Numbered from the stretch's first letter, positions 20,985-29,847 are shown. The stretch: DNA of 64,000 nucleotides from Arcobacter nitrofigilis DSM 7299 (GCF_000092245.1 NC_014166.1:1488001-1552000), one strand, 5' to 3'. The notes: generated by a model not told the origin, from the letters alone. Translations and numbers: made by a program.

Positions 20985-22151
20985 TTATCTTTCTGTAAAT
21001 GATTGTGAAATTGTTTTGATTAATGGCTTAGTTAAATAAGTAATAACTTTTCTATTCCCTGTGACTATATCAACTTGTGCAGTCATACCAGGTGTTAATT
21101 CAATCTTTTTCCCATGTTTTGAAATTAACTCTTTTTGATCAACTGCAATTTGAACTCTAAAATAATATTTTTCCCCTTCATTTGTCTTTTCAACTAAAGT
21201 ATCAGGACTTATATAATTAACAACACCATCGAAAATACCATAAATACTATAGTCATAGGCATCTAATTTTACTGCAGCTTTCTGTCCAATCTTTACAAAT
21301 GAAATTTCAGAAGGTTCTAGTTTTGTCTCAATGATTAGTTTATCTTGCATAGGCACTAATTGCAATATTACATCACCTGGTCTTACCTTTGCACCTCTTG
21401 TCGTTATAATAATATTTTTTACAATGGCATCCATTGTAGCTTTAATTGTTGTTCTTTCAAGATTTATTTTTTTATCTTCTAATTCTTGTTCTTTTGAATA
21501 TAATTCTTCTTCTGATTTTGTCATTTCTGCTTGAGAGTCTTGAAAATATTTATTTTGTTTATTGATAATCTCTCCCTCTTTATCTGCAATTTGTCTTTTT
21601 ATTCTAATAATTTCAGAACTTCCCACATCACCTGTTTTTAGAAGAGGTTTAATTAGTCTTAATTCTTCTTTTGATAATAATAAGGATTCTGTTAAAGCTG
21701 ATTTTTCATCATTTTGAGCTTTTTGTCTTCTTCTAAATAACTCTTTTTGAGTTTGAATCAATTCTGGATACTTTTTAACCATCTCTGGGAAAACTAAATC
21801 TTGCCCATATACTTCAGCTTTCAACCTTGCAAGAGTAGCTTTTAACGCTGCAACTTTTGAGTAGCTTGATTCATATGCTGCTTTATATTGGGAATCTTCT
21901 AATTCAATTAAAATATCATTTTCTTTGACTTCTTTACCTTCTCTTACTTTAATATCCTTTACTATCCCATCTAGAGCAGATTGTATTTCTTGTGTTTTTG
22001 CAGTTGTAATTACATTTCCTCTTGCATGGGAGATTTGATCTATACTTGTAAGTGATGCCCAGACTAAAAAAGGGATAATCAATAAAAAAAATGACCCAAT
22101 AATAATTAAAATTGGTGCTTCAATAGGTTTTTTGGTATTAGTATTTTTCAT
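20985..22151 (-). CDS. HlyD-family periplasmic adaptor of type I secretion
   Basis: This 388-residue membrane fusion protein has one N-terminal transmembrane segment (about residues 12-33), a biotinyl-lipoyl-like half (DGIVKDIKVREGKEV, ~residues 53-67), a long coiled-coil hairpin (~85-230) and a C-terminal beta-barrel part that includes the second lipoyl half (TRGAKVRPGDVILQLVP). This is the HlyD/LapC layout linking the inner-membrane ABC exporter to TolC. The start ATG at 22151 has an AAGGAAAG site upstream and overlaps the 3' end of the ABC gene by 14 nt, which indicates coupled translation. It is the last gene of the regulator-ABC-HlyD operon and presumably serves the giant adhesin. Confidence 0.93.
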   Translation of the reverse strand: MKNTNTKKPIEAPILIIIGSFFLLIIPFLVWASLTSIDQISHARGNVITTAKTQEIQSALDGIVKDIKVREGKEVKENDILIELEDSQYKAAYESSYSKVAALKATLARLKAEVYGQDLVFPEMVKKYPELIQTQKELFRRRQKAQNDEKSALTESLLLSKEELRLIKPLLKTGDVGSSEIIRIKRQIADKEGEIINKQNKYFQDSQAEMTKSEEELYSKEQELEDKKINLERTTIKATMDAIVKNIIITTRGAKVRPGDVILQLVPMQDKLIIETKLEPSEISFVKIGQKAAVKLDAYDYSIYGIFDGVVNYISPDTLVEKTNEGEKYYFRVQIAVDQKELISKHGKKIELTPGMTAQVDIVTGNRKVITYLTKPLIKTISQSFTER

Positions 22152-24264
22152 TTTCTTTCCTTGTAGTTATTTGTGGTTGTTTGATTTTTTCAAGTACTTT
22201 TTCTTTTGTATCATCCATAACAATTCCATTTTGATTTAGAATTATAATTCTGTCAACAAGATTTAAAAGTAAGGGCTTGTGAGTGACTAAAATTAAAGTT
22301 TGTTCTTGTTTTATATTTTCTTTTAGCATTGCTAAAATATTTCTTTCTGTATTATCATCTAAATTTGCAGTTGGTTCATCTAACATCCAAATCTTTGAGT
22401 TTTGGATAATAGTTTTAGTTAATGCAATTATTTGTTTTTGACCACCTGAAAAATTATCTCCACCTTCTGGAATAATACTATCTAATCCTTGGGGAAGGTT
22501 ATTGATAATATTAATCAATCCTGTCTCTTTGGCTTTTTCTAAAATTATCTCATCACTTATACCAACCATTCCCATAAGTAAATTTTCTCTTAAAGTTCCA
22601 GATAATAATTTAGTCGATTGTGGAAGATAACTTATCTCTTTTGAAAGAAGATGTCTTGAGATATATTGCATTTGTATTCCATTTAGAAGAATTTGTCCTT
22701 CTTGTGCTTTATATAATCCTGCTAGTATTTTTAATAAAGTACTTTTACCTGAACCTATCCCTCCTAAAATTGCAACTTTTTCACCTTCTTTTATTTCTAG
22801 ATTATGAATTTTTAGATTAATAATCTCTTCTGTATAAGAAAACTTTATGTCTTTTAGCAGTATATCTACTGTATCTAAGTGGGGGTGAAGGACTTTATCT
22901 ATATTTTCATTATCTAATTCTAATTCAAATACCACTTCAATATCTTGAAGTGCAAATTTTGCTTTTCCAAATTGGACAAAAAGATTAGGAAGCATGGCAA
23001 TTGGACTTAACATTCTACCTGATAGGATAGATATGGCAATCAAAGAACCAGTAGTAATATTTGTAGAAGTTGAGACTAAATATGCTCCCAAAAATATAAG
23101 ACTAAGATAACTGAATTGTTGTAAAAAAGCTGCAATATATGATGAGATCTCACTATAGTGTTTGATTTTTATATCATCTTCTATATTGTCTAAGGTCAAA
23201 TTATTCCAATTGTTTAGTAATTTCCCCGATAAACCATTTGCTTTTACTGACTCAGCATTTTCAACTGTTTCAACTAACATACCAAGTTTTTTATGTGAGG
23301 CATTTGTAGATGATTTCGTTAGTGCAACTATTTTATCTTTGAATAAAATGCCTGATATAATAGATACAATCAAAAAGCAAATAGCGACTATCCCCATTTG
23401 CCAACCACCCAATAAAACAATCATTGATACAAATAATAGTGCAAAAGGAAAATCTATGAAAACATATAAAGTAACAGAAGATATAAATCCTCTTATAGAA
23501 GCATAACTTTGTAGTTTACTTGATACTGTTCCTATACTTTTAGGTAATTGATCGCATCTTACTTTTAAAAATCTATTAAATATATTATGGGAATAGCCAA
23601 TATCCATATTTTTGGCAGCATAATCAAGTAAAGATGACCTAGATATTTTTACAATTAATTCTAAAAATACTGCTATTGATACACCAATAGTCAAAGAAAT
23701 TAATGTTGAAATACTATTTGTAGGAATAACTCTATCATATACTTGCATACTATAAAATGATGTTGCAAGTGCAAAAATATTTATACTAAAAGAGGCAAAA
23801 AAAGCATAAAGAATAAATCTCTTTTGTTCTTTTGCAATCTTTACAAACATCTGTATTGCTGTAGTTTTTGATAAATCTCTTCTTTTAGTTTTTAAGCTTC
23901 TAAATTTTGTTCCCTCTGGGAAGTCTGAAATATATTCTAATCCATCAACTGATTCTGCTTTGAATTTATCATCAGCTGTTTTTTCAATAATTATTGATAT
24001 ACCTTTATTGGGTATAAATACTATCATTGGAAGTTTTTCTACTTCAATATTATCTTGCCAAAAAAGATTTTCTTGGGAAAATTCTTTTAAAACACTATTA
24101 TAAAATCCAGTTACATTTTTTTCAACTAATTCAGGGATTTTTTCTTTTAGTATATCAAGTTTATAATCAGAAGCAGGTCTATTTTTTGAAAAATTCTCAA
24201 TTGTACAATTCTTTGTTAACCAAATAAAATCATTAAGAAATTTATTAATATCAGTATAAATCAT
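22138..24264 (-). CDS. Type I secretion ABC transporter (LapB-type permease/ATPase)
   Basis: The 708-residue fused exporter has three parts. Residues ~1-150 form an N-terminal domain like the C39 peptidase-like domain of RTX exporters but without a recognisable catalytic Cys/His, so it is probably a substrate-docking module. A six-helix membrane domain follows (~150-430). The ATPase (~460-690) has Walker A GGIGSGKST (~residue 505), signature FSGGQKQ, Walker B IWMLDEPTANLDD and H-loop LVTHK. This matches LapB/HlyB-type exporters that move unprocessed giant adhesins. The gene overlaps the upstream regulator by 4 nt (ATGA) and hlyD by 14 nt. The substrate is most likely the adhesin encoded at the start of the window. 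Confidence 0.94.
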   Translation of the reverse strand: MIYTDINKFLNDFIWLTKNCTIENFSKNRPASDYKLDILKEKIPELVEKNVTGFYNSVLKEFSQENLFWQDNIEVEKLPMIVFIPNKGISIIIEKTADDKFKAESVDGLEYISDFPEGTKFRSLKTKRRDLSKTTAIQMFVKIAKEQKRFILYAFFASFSINIFALATSFYSMQVYDRVIPTNSISTLISLTIGVSIAVFLELIVKISRSSLLDYAAKNMDIGYSHNIFNRFLKVRCDQLPKSIGTVSSKLQSYASIRGFISSVTLYVFIDFPFALLFVSMIVLLGGWQMGIVAICFLIVSIISGILFKDKIVALTKSSTNASHKKLGMLVETVENAESVKANGLSGKLLNNWNNLTLDNIEDDIKIKHYSEISSYIAAFLQQFSYLSLIFLGAYLVSTSTNITTGSLIAISILSGRMLSPIAMLPNLFVQFGKAKFALQDIEVVFELELDNENIDKVLHPHLDTVDILLKDIKFSYTEEIINLKIHNLEIKEGEKVAILGGIGSGKSTLLKILAGLYKAQEGQILLNGIQMQYISRHLLSKEISYLPQSTKLLSGTLRENLLMGMVGISDEIILEKAKETGLINIINNLPQGLDSIIPEGGDNFSGGQKQIIALTKTIIQNSKIWMLDEPTANLDDNTERNILAMLKENIKQEQTLILVTHKPLLLNLVDRIIILNQNGIVMDDTKEKVLEKIKQPQITTRKENEKY

Positions 24265-24683
24265 TGATAAAATCCATACTCAGTATTTTTAGTCCCTATT
24301 TTATAGCCAACTCCTGATATATTTTTTATAATCCCATAATATGTTTTGTCCCTAATTTTTTTTATTAGGTTTCTCATTGCATAGATTGATTTATTTCTAT
24401 TTCTCCATACATTATTCTCTAGTTCCTCTTTTGATACTATTTTAGTAGAATTATGTATTAAAAAGTATAATAATTTATTTTCAAGTTTTGTTAAAAGAAT
24501 CTCATTATCATTTTTATATAGCTTTGCTGTTGCTAGACAATAATAGTAACCATTATTTAAGTTAAAAATATCAGTAACTTTAAAAGGTATATTTTTTTCT
24601 ATAATATAAGCCAATTCATAGTCAGATAAGTTCTTAAATTCCGCATGGGTGTAGTGTTTTAATAAAATGGTTAAATCTTCCAT
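24261..24683 (-). CDS. Stand-alone winged-helix (OmpR-type output) regulator
   Basis: The 140-residue protein carries a Trans_reg_C-like winged-helix domain (about residues 50-133, including LENKLLYFLIHNSTKIVSKE and the wing ISGVGYKIG). It has no receiver domain; residues 1-50 are short and not recognised. ATG at 24683 follows a good AAGGAG site. It is the first gene of an operon with the ABC and HlyD-type exporter genes (4-nt overlap). It is therefore probably the local regulator of the adhesin secretion system. Without a phospho-acceptor its activity must be set another way, for example by its own level or a partner protein. Candidate binding boxes lie in its own promoter region. Confidence 0.8.
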   Translation of the reverse strand: MEDLTILLKHYTHAEFKNLSDYELAYIIEKNIPFKVTDIFNLNNGYYYCLATAKLYKNDNEILLTKLENKLLYFLIHNSTKIVSKEELENNVWRNRNKSIYAMRNLIKKIRDKTYYGIIKNISGVGYKIGTKNTEYGFYQ

Positions 24684-24734
24684 TACTTCTCCTTAATTAA
24701 TAAATATGAAATAATATTATTTTTTTAGAGATAG

Positions 24735-24754
24735 TTTTACGATTATTTTACGAC
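24735..24754 (+). promoter_or_regulatory. Direct-repeat box 1 (11-bp spacing)
   Basis: TTTTACGA occurs at 24735-24742 and again at 24746-24753, an exact direct repeat with an 11-bp step. This is typical of OmpR/PhoB-family operators. It lies 52 bp upstream of the winged-helix gene start and in the divergent interval shared with the histidine kinase gene. Confidence 0.55.
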
Positions 24755-24813
24755 GCGGTGAAAATTTTAGTATAAAATTTTTTTCAAATAATCTTTACTT
24801 AAAAAAATATTAA

Positions 24814-24832
24814 TACAACGACAAACTTACGA
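24814..24832 (+). promoter_or_regulatory. Direct-repeat box 2 (11-bp spacing)
   Basis: TACAACGA (24814-24821) and ACTTACGA (24825-24832) are related half-sites 11 bp apart, in the same orientation as box 1. Confidence 0.45.
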
Positions 24833-24869
24833 TAGATATAAATAACATATCGATATTAAATAAGATAAA

Positions 24870-24888
24870 ATCTTAAAATTGTCGCAAA
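24870..24888 (-). promoter_or_regulatory. Operator-like box 3, paralogue of the 20.97-kb box
   Basis: ATCTTAAAATTGTCGCAAA reads on the minus strand as TTTGCGAC-N3-TTTAAGAT. It shares 16 of 19 bases with 20958-20976. It is the third two-half-site box in this 288-bp divergent promoter region. Confidence 0.5.
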
Positions 24889-24971
24889 TAGTGAATATAC
24901 AACTAAATATAATAACCATAAATATTACTTGTTTTAATTTTAATTATAAAATTGAAAAATAAAGGTATTCA

Positions 24972-26759
24972 ATGAATTTGTTCAAGCATATTATATTTAG
25001 GTTTTTTATTTTACTTACTATATTGGTTGTTTATTTATTTTTTAATTACTCTGAGCCTCTTAATAAAAAGTTTGAAGTCTATTATTTTAGTGACAAATTA
25101 TCAAATATGACATATAGTGATATAATAAAAGTAAAATTTGTTGATAAAACTACTAATAATTTTTCATTAGGGTATATAAAAAATAATGTATGGTTCAAGT
25201 TTAAAATTAATAAAGCTAAGAAAGAATTAATACTTGATTTAAATGAGTATAATTATGAGAGTGCAGTTCTTTATTATTATAATACAAAAGGTAAGTTAGT
25301 AGAAAATGAAAAAAAACTTACTAATAGTATTAAAAATAGAGATATCCCTTCAAGTAATATAATTTTTAAAATAAATAATCTTAAAGACAATGAATTTGTT
25401 TATCTAAAGTTAAGAAGTAATTATTCAATTGTTGCAAATATTCAAATATATGATAAATTTGAATATATTTTTATACATAATATGAATATTAATACATTGA
25501 TTATATTATTTATTTCTATTACTCTTATATTATTAATTATAAGTCTATTTTTATCGTTTATATTTAAAGATAAAGTTCTTTTATATTTTGCATTTTTATG
25601 TGGGACTTATATGCTTTATTTTATTAGTAGTAGTGGAGTATACATTTATTTAAATTTAGGATATTTGCATAATATATTTTGTTATTGTCCCTTAATCGTT
25701 ATTATTAGTTTATTATTATTTTCTTCTTCATATCTTAATATTAAAAAACATTTACCCTTTATGTATCTTATATTTAATATTTACATAAGCATAATACTTT
25801 TATTAATTGTATGTTCTATATTTCATATATATGATGCTTTTATAAGTGATATTAATGGAATTTTAGCTTTAATTACTTATGCATTAATTATTTATTCAAG
25901 TTTTTTAATCTCAAAAAAAATTGATGACAATAAATATATTAAATACTTTATGTGGGTAAATATCTTAGTTTTTATTAGTCTTTTATTTTTTGAATCTTTC
26001 TTATTTGGCCTTTTAGAATATACAATTTTCATCAGGTATGGTTTAATTTTTTCATTGACCATAAAAATTGTGGTTTTAGCTTTTTTATTGATTAAATATA
26101 TTATTGAAAAAGAAAATAAAATAAAAATGAAAGATATGGAAGATATAAATTTTTATAATAATTTAGTAATGAAAGAGATGAATCATCGAATAAAGAATAA
26201 TTTTCATTTTATTATGTCAGTTCTTCATTTAGAGAATAAAAAAAAGCAGTATTCAGAGACTGTATATTTAGAATTGATTTCTCGAATTAGTTCTTTTTCT
26301 TCAATGCATGAACAACTTTATTTAACAAATGATAAGAATGTGTCTATTTCAGAATATTTAAGTGCTATAACTAATGATATAAAAAATATATATGTTAATT
26401 TTCAAGGATTAAAAATATCACAAAATATAGATAGGAATATAAATTTACATTATGAATATTTTTTGTATTTAGGGGTAATTTTAAGTGAGCTAATTACAAA
26501 TAGTCTAAAACATAATAAGGGTGTAGATAAATTGAAAATCTCAATCAACTTAATAGAAGAAAAGAATGAAATGATAAAATTTATTGTAAGAGATAATGGA
26601 CGAGGCTTTAAAAAAGAAGAGAAAAGTAATTCTTTAGGATTAGAAATTATAAAAGACTTTTGTAATAGAATGGATAATTCTTCATATGATTTATTTTCAG
26701 ATAATGGAACAGTATTTTTGTTAAGTTTTAAAAACAAAGAGGATGTTTTATATTTTTAA
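24972..26759 (+). CDS. 7TMR-DISM-type sensor histidine kinase (HisKA_2)
   Basis: The 595-residue kinase has an N-terminal anchor, an extracytoplasmic beta-rich domain (~35-165, like 7TMR-DISMED2), seven closely spaced membrane helices (~173-375) and a cytoplasmic kinase. The kinase H-box is EMNHRIKNNF with phospho-acceptor His405, the HisKA_2 type. The ATPase has the N-box ELITNSLKHN, DNGRGF and a GLEIIKDF lid segment. Family members of the DISM group are thought to sense small ligands, often carbohydrates. A response regulator gene follows 203 bp downstream on the same strand, so the two form a probable two-component system. The adjacent tpsBA genes are its likely targets. ATG at 24972 is preceded by AAAGG. 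Confidence 0.88.
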   Translation: MNLFKHIIFRFFILLTILVVYLFFNYSEPLNKKFEVYYFSDKLSNMTYSDIIKVKFVDKTTNNFSLGYIKNNVWFKFKINKAKKELILDLNEYNYESAVLYYYNTKGKLVENEKKLTNSIKNRDIPSSNIIFKINNLKDNEFVYLKLRSNYSIVANIQIYDKFEYIFIHNMNINTLIILFISITLILLIISLFLSFIFKDKVLLYFAFLCGTYMLYFISSSGVYIYLNLGYLHNIFCYCPLIVIISLLLFSSSYLNIKKHLPFMYLIFNIYISIILLLIVCSIFHIYDAFISDINGILALITYALIIYSSFLISKKIDDNKYIKYFMWVNILVFISLLFFESFLFGLLEYTIFIRYGLIFSLTIKIVVLAFLLIKYIIEKENKIKMKDMEDINFYNNLVMKEMNHRIKNNFHFIMSVLHLENKKKQYSETVYLELISRISSFSSMHEQLYLTNDKNVSISEYLSAITNDIKNIYVNFQGLKISQNIDRNINLHYEYFLYLGVILSELITNSLKHNKGVDKLKISINLIEEKNEMIKFIVRDNGRGFKKEEKSNSLGLEIIKDFCNRMDNSSYDLFSDNGTVFLLSFKNKEDVLYF

Positions 26760-26833
26760 AAACTTTTAAATAATACGGCAGTATTAAGATAAAAAGGAGG
26801 TATTATTTTAAAATAAAACATTGATAACAATCT

Positions 26834-26870
26834 TGTTGATTTTGTGTTAATTCTATGTTAAGATTGTTAA
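26834..26870 (+). promoter_or_regulatory. TGTTAA repeat array upstream of the response regulator
   Basis: TGTTGA (26834), TGTTAA (26845) and TGTTAA (26856) are spaced exactly 11 bp apart, with a further TGTTAA at 26865 (9 bp on). Exact helical-repeat spacing is the signature of tandem OmpR/PhoB-type binding. The array is ~95-130 bp upstream of the regulator start and suggests autoregulation. Confidence 0.55.
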
Positions 26871-26962
26871 ATATGTTTTGTAAAATAGATAAGTTTATAA
26901 AATTTATCTTGTAATAAATAAATTATTTTTAAGTAATTTTAATAATATAATTAGGAACTAAA

Positions 26963-27670
26963 ATGAGTTATAACATGAATATTTTGATTGTAGAAGATGA
27001 CTTAATTGCTTCGATGTATTTAGAGTCAATACTTAATGAATTGAATTACAAAAATATTTTTAAAGCAGATTCTTCACAAAATGCATTGGAAATTGTATCA
27101 AACTATAAAATCGATTTAACGCTTATGGATTTGGATATTAAAGGTCCCTTAGATGGTATAAAAACTTCAAAATTGTTAAATGAGAAATATTCTATTCCTA
27201 TTATATTTGTTACAGGAGAAAAAGGTGTAGATGTTATAATTGATACTTTATGTACAAATATTTTTGGCTATATTACTAAGCCCTTTGAAAAATGTAGTTT
27301 TCTTGCTCCTTTTAAAATTGCTATAAAAAAAATTGAAGAAAGTAAGTTTCAAAATGCAAAAGATCTATTAAAAAGAGAAAAAAGTGGTATTTTAGATTTA
27401 TCTTACGGATATAAATTCAATATAAATAAAAACACATGTTATTTAAATGGTATTCCAATTAACCTGACAAAAAAAGAATTAGATTTATTAAAAATATTGG
27501 CTTTAAATATTAATTCAAACTTGTCATATGAGACAATAAAAGAAAATATATGGCAAAAACAAGATATCGCTGATTCTACATTAAGAGACCTAGTCTCTAG
27601 ATTAAAAAAGAAATTACCAGAATTAGCAATTGAAAATATATCTAGTATAGGCTATATTTTAAAAAATTAA
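26963..27670 (+). CDS. OmpR-family response regulator
   Basis: The 235-residue protein has a CheY-like receiver: an acidic pair in NILIVEDD, the likely phospho-acceptor Asp56 in LMDLD, Thr in VTGEK and the conserved Lys in TKPF. A winged-helix output domain follows (~135-233, with LTKKELDLLKILA and the wing SSIGYIL). It is paired with the kinase encoded immediately upstream. The long kinase-regulator gap contains a repeat array that fits this protein's own operator. A similar array in inverted orientation precedes tpsB, so control of two-partner secretion is likely. Its output domain resembles that of the stand-alone winged-helix protein at 24.3-24.7 kb. Confidence 0.9.
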   Translation: MSYNMNILIVEDDLIASMYLESILNELNYKNIFKADSSQNALEIVSNYKIDLTLMDLDIKGPLDGIKTSKLLNEKYSIPIIFVTGEKGVDVIIDTLCTNIFGYITKPFEKCSFLAPFKIAIKKIEESKFQNAKDLLKREKSGILDLSYGYKFNINKNTCYLNGIPINLTKKELDLLKILALNINSNLSYETIKENIWQKQDIADSTLRDLVSRLKKKLPELAIENISSIGYILKN

Positions 27671-28054
27671 ATTGGGAGCAGAATGTGTATCTGCCTCATT
27701 TTATTAATATACTCATTCTTATTTATAATCATTTTAAAATAATATAAATCTTAAGAGAAATATTATGCTTATTGGATTTTCTCCTGTAAATTCAAGTTCG
27801 AACCTTGATGGGGTTACTAACTTATATAAACAATAAGTTGACATTTATTCTAAATTTATTTATTTTATTATTCTTTCATTTTATTTATTTGCTTTTTTTC
27901 ATTAAATATCCTAATAATATTTATTTTATTCTAGATAAATATAAAAAATATATAAAAATTAACAATATATAACCAAAATTTAACAAAATTAACAATAAAT
28001 TAATTGATTATATGTATAATTCTGTCTTTTAAATATTAAATATAATGGATTTAT
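27671..28054 (+). promoter_or_regulatory. 384-bp gap with tpsB promoter and repeat array
   Basis: A weak hairpin (~27675-27695) sits just after the regulator stop. A 23-codon ORF with a purine-rich leader lies at 27765-27836 (begins MLIGFSPVN; doubtful). A possible stem AACTTAT/ATAAGTT is at 27819-27839, overlapping a TTGACA. Near the tpsB end, AAC-containing half-sites related to TTAACA are centred at about 27961, 27971, 27982 and 27991 (steps 10, 11 and 9). A -10 TATAAT lies at 28015-28020, ~20-25 bp after the last half-site, so the array overlaps the -35 position as expected for an activator. Confidence 0.55.
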
Positions 28055-29671
28055 ATGTACAAAATAATATTTATATCAATTTTAGTCTTTTCTTTTCTAC
28101 ATGCAAAGACAGTAGATGATGTAATCAAAAAACAAAACCTCTTTGAAAATCAAAAAAAAGTATATAAAGACAAAGAAAAACAAAAAGAAGAGAAAATCTT
28201 CCATTATGATATTAAAAAACCTAAAGTTGAAGAGAAAGACAAAGGTAAATGCTTTAATATTATAAAAATCAATGATCAAAATATCACTCTTTTATCTCAA
28301 AAAGCAAAAGCAAAAGTTTTTAATAAATATCTTAATAAATGTAATACTATTAATGATATAAAAAATCTAATAAATGATGTAACATCTTTATATATTGATA
28401 AGGGTTATATTACTTCAAGAGTATATATAAAAGGTCAGAATATTAAAGATGGTATCTTAACTTTACATGCGGTAGAAGGTAAAATTGAAGATATTAAATC
28501 AAAAAAACTTTACACAAAAAATTCTTTTTTTAGATTAAAAGGTGATTACTTAAACTTGAGAGATTTAGAAGTAGGTATCGAAAATTTAAATCGTCTTAAT
28601 TCTAATAATGCAAAATTAAATTTAAAGCCAGGTAGTAATACAGGATTAAGTATTGTTGAAATAGAAAATGAAACTTCATCTCCTATTAGTGGTTATATTA
28701 CTTATAATAATTTTGGTACAGATCCAACAGGGAAACATCAATTTGGCTTAAATGCTAATATTGATAATCCAATTGGATTTAGCGATCTTTTCTCTATAAA
28801 TTACAATACAACCAATAAACAAAACACACAAAATAATTCAATAGGAGATAGCTATAGCTACTCTTTTCCAATTGGTAGATTATTGTATACATTAAGTTAT
28901 TCAGAATCAAGCTATAAGCAAGTAATACCAGCAAATTTCAATAAATTTTATTCAAAAGGTAAAAATAAAAATTATACTCTTGATTTAAATTATAAACTCT
29001 TTCACAATCAAAATAATAAAATCAATCTTGGATATTTTATAAATTATTATGTCAGTAAAAATTATATAAATGAAGCCTTAGTAGAAACATCAACTTATAA
29101 CCTATCAAAAACAGGATTTAAACTAAACTACATTTATCAATCACAAACTTTTCAAATGTATACAACCCTGCAACATGTAAGAGGTGTACATTGGTTTAAT
29201 AATGAAAATCCAACAGCTCTTGATGATAAATTCAAAGTTTTTATCTTTGATAATTATATTTCAAAAAGTTTTGATAATTTTAGATATTCCTTAGACTTTC
29301 ATGCTCAAAGATCTTCTCAACAACTATTCTCTGTTAATCAAATAAGTATTGGTGGTCCATATAGTGTTAGGGGATATAAAGAAGATGGATTAAGTGGTAA
29401 TAGTGGATATTACTATAGAAATGAATTAGCCTACATAATTAATAATGAAACTTTAAAAAACTTAAGCTTGACTCCTTATATAGCCTTAGATGGTGGATGG
29501 GTTAGAAAACAAGAAGATACAGATGGTGGGAATCTTTTAGGGAAAGCTATCGGATTAAAAGCAAGTTATAAAAAGCTCTATTATGACATGTATTATTCTA
29601 AGGCTATAAAAACATATGATGTTACAGAAAATAAAAACTTTCTTGGATTTAATGTAAGTTATAGGTTCTAA
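28055..29671 (+). CDS. TpsB-type two-partner secretion transporter (ShlB/FhaC family)
   Basis: The 538-residue Omp85-superfamily protein has a signal peptide (MYKIIFISILVFSFLHA), a charged linker, a POTRA_2-like region with two cysteines (~residues 70-145, including GYITSRVYI), a second POTRA and a C-terminal 16-strand barrel. The barrel contains the family VRGY motif (IGGPYSVRGYKEDGL) and ends in the outer-membrane signature VSYRF. It exports TpsA proteins across the outer membrane. The TpsA gene lies 176 bp downstream and is the obvious substrate. The length matches the family norm of ~550 residues. Confidence 0.93.
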   Translation: MYKIIFISILVFSFLHAKTVDDVIKKQNLFENQKKVYKDKEKQKEEKIFHYDIKKPKVEEKDKGKCFNIIKINDQNITLLSQKAKAKVFNKYLNKCNTINDIKNLINDVTSLYIDKGYITSRVYIKGQNIKDGILTLHAVEGKIEDIKSKKLYTKNSFFRLKGDYLNLRDLEVGIENLNRLNSNNAKLNLKPGSNTGLSIVEIENETSSPISGYITYNNFGTDPTGKHQFGLNANIDNPIGFSDLFSINYNTTNKQNTQNNSIGDSYSYSFPIGRLLYTLSYSESSYKQVIPANFNKFYSKGKNKNYTLDLNYKLFHNQNNKINLGYFINYYVSKNYINEALVETSTYNLSKTGFKLNYIYQSQTFQMYTTLQHVRGVHWFNNENPTALDDKFKVFIFDNYISKSFDNFRYSLDFHAQRSSQQLFSVNQISIGGPYSVRGYKEDGLSGNSGYYYRNELAYIINNETLKNLSLTPYIALDGGWVRKQEDTDGGNLLGKAIGLKASYKKLYYDMYYSKAIKTYDVTENKNFLGFNVSYRF

Positions 29672-29672
29672 C

Positions 29673-29846
29673 TTGAAAGTAAAAGTATTAATTAGAACTT
29701 CTCTTATTAAATCTATAAAAAATAATACTACAAAAATGACTCAATCTAATCAATTAAAAAATTTTCATACTCTGAGGCAGAATTGCCACAATAAAATCAT
29801 AATAAATACCTGTACAAAAGAATCATTAAAAAAGGAAAATCAATAA
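29673..29846 (+). CDS. Doubtful 57-aa TTG-start ORF filling the tpsB-tpsA gap
   Basis: Beginning one base after the tpsB stop, a TTG-initiated frame of 57 codons runs to one base before the tpsA ATG. The product would be basic and hydrophilic (KVLIRTSLIKSIKNN at the start) and has two cysteines. There is no convincing ribosome binding site, and no family was recognised. The exact fit between the two genes is notable, but chance openness in AT-rich DNA is a fair alternative. Confidence 0.22.
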   Translation: MKVKVLIRTSLIKSIKNNTTKMTQSNQLKNFHTLRQNCHNKIIINTCTKESLKKENQ

Positions 29847-29847
29847 G

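Noticed and set aside
27787-27820. tRNA T-arm-like sequence (TCAAG-TTCGAAC-CTTGA) that could mark a tRNA 3' end or att site
   Set aside because: No anticodon arm, D-arm or acceptor stem can be built around it, and the same bases are readable as codons of a short ORF. Coincidence is more likely.
27765-27836. 23-codon ORF between the response regulator and tpsB genes
   Set aside because: It is too short to support without conservation. It is mentioned only as content of the gap.
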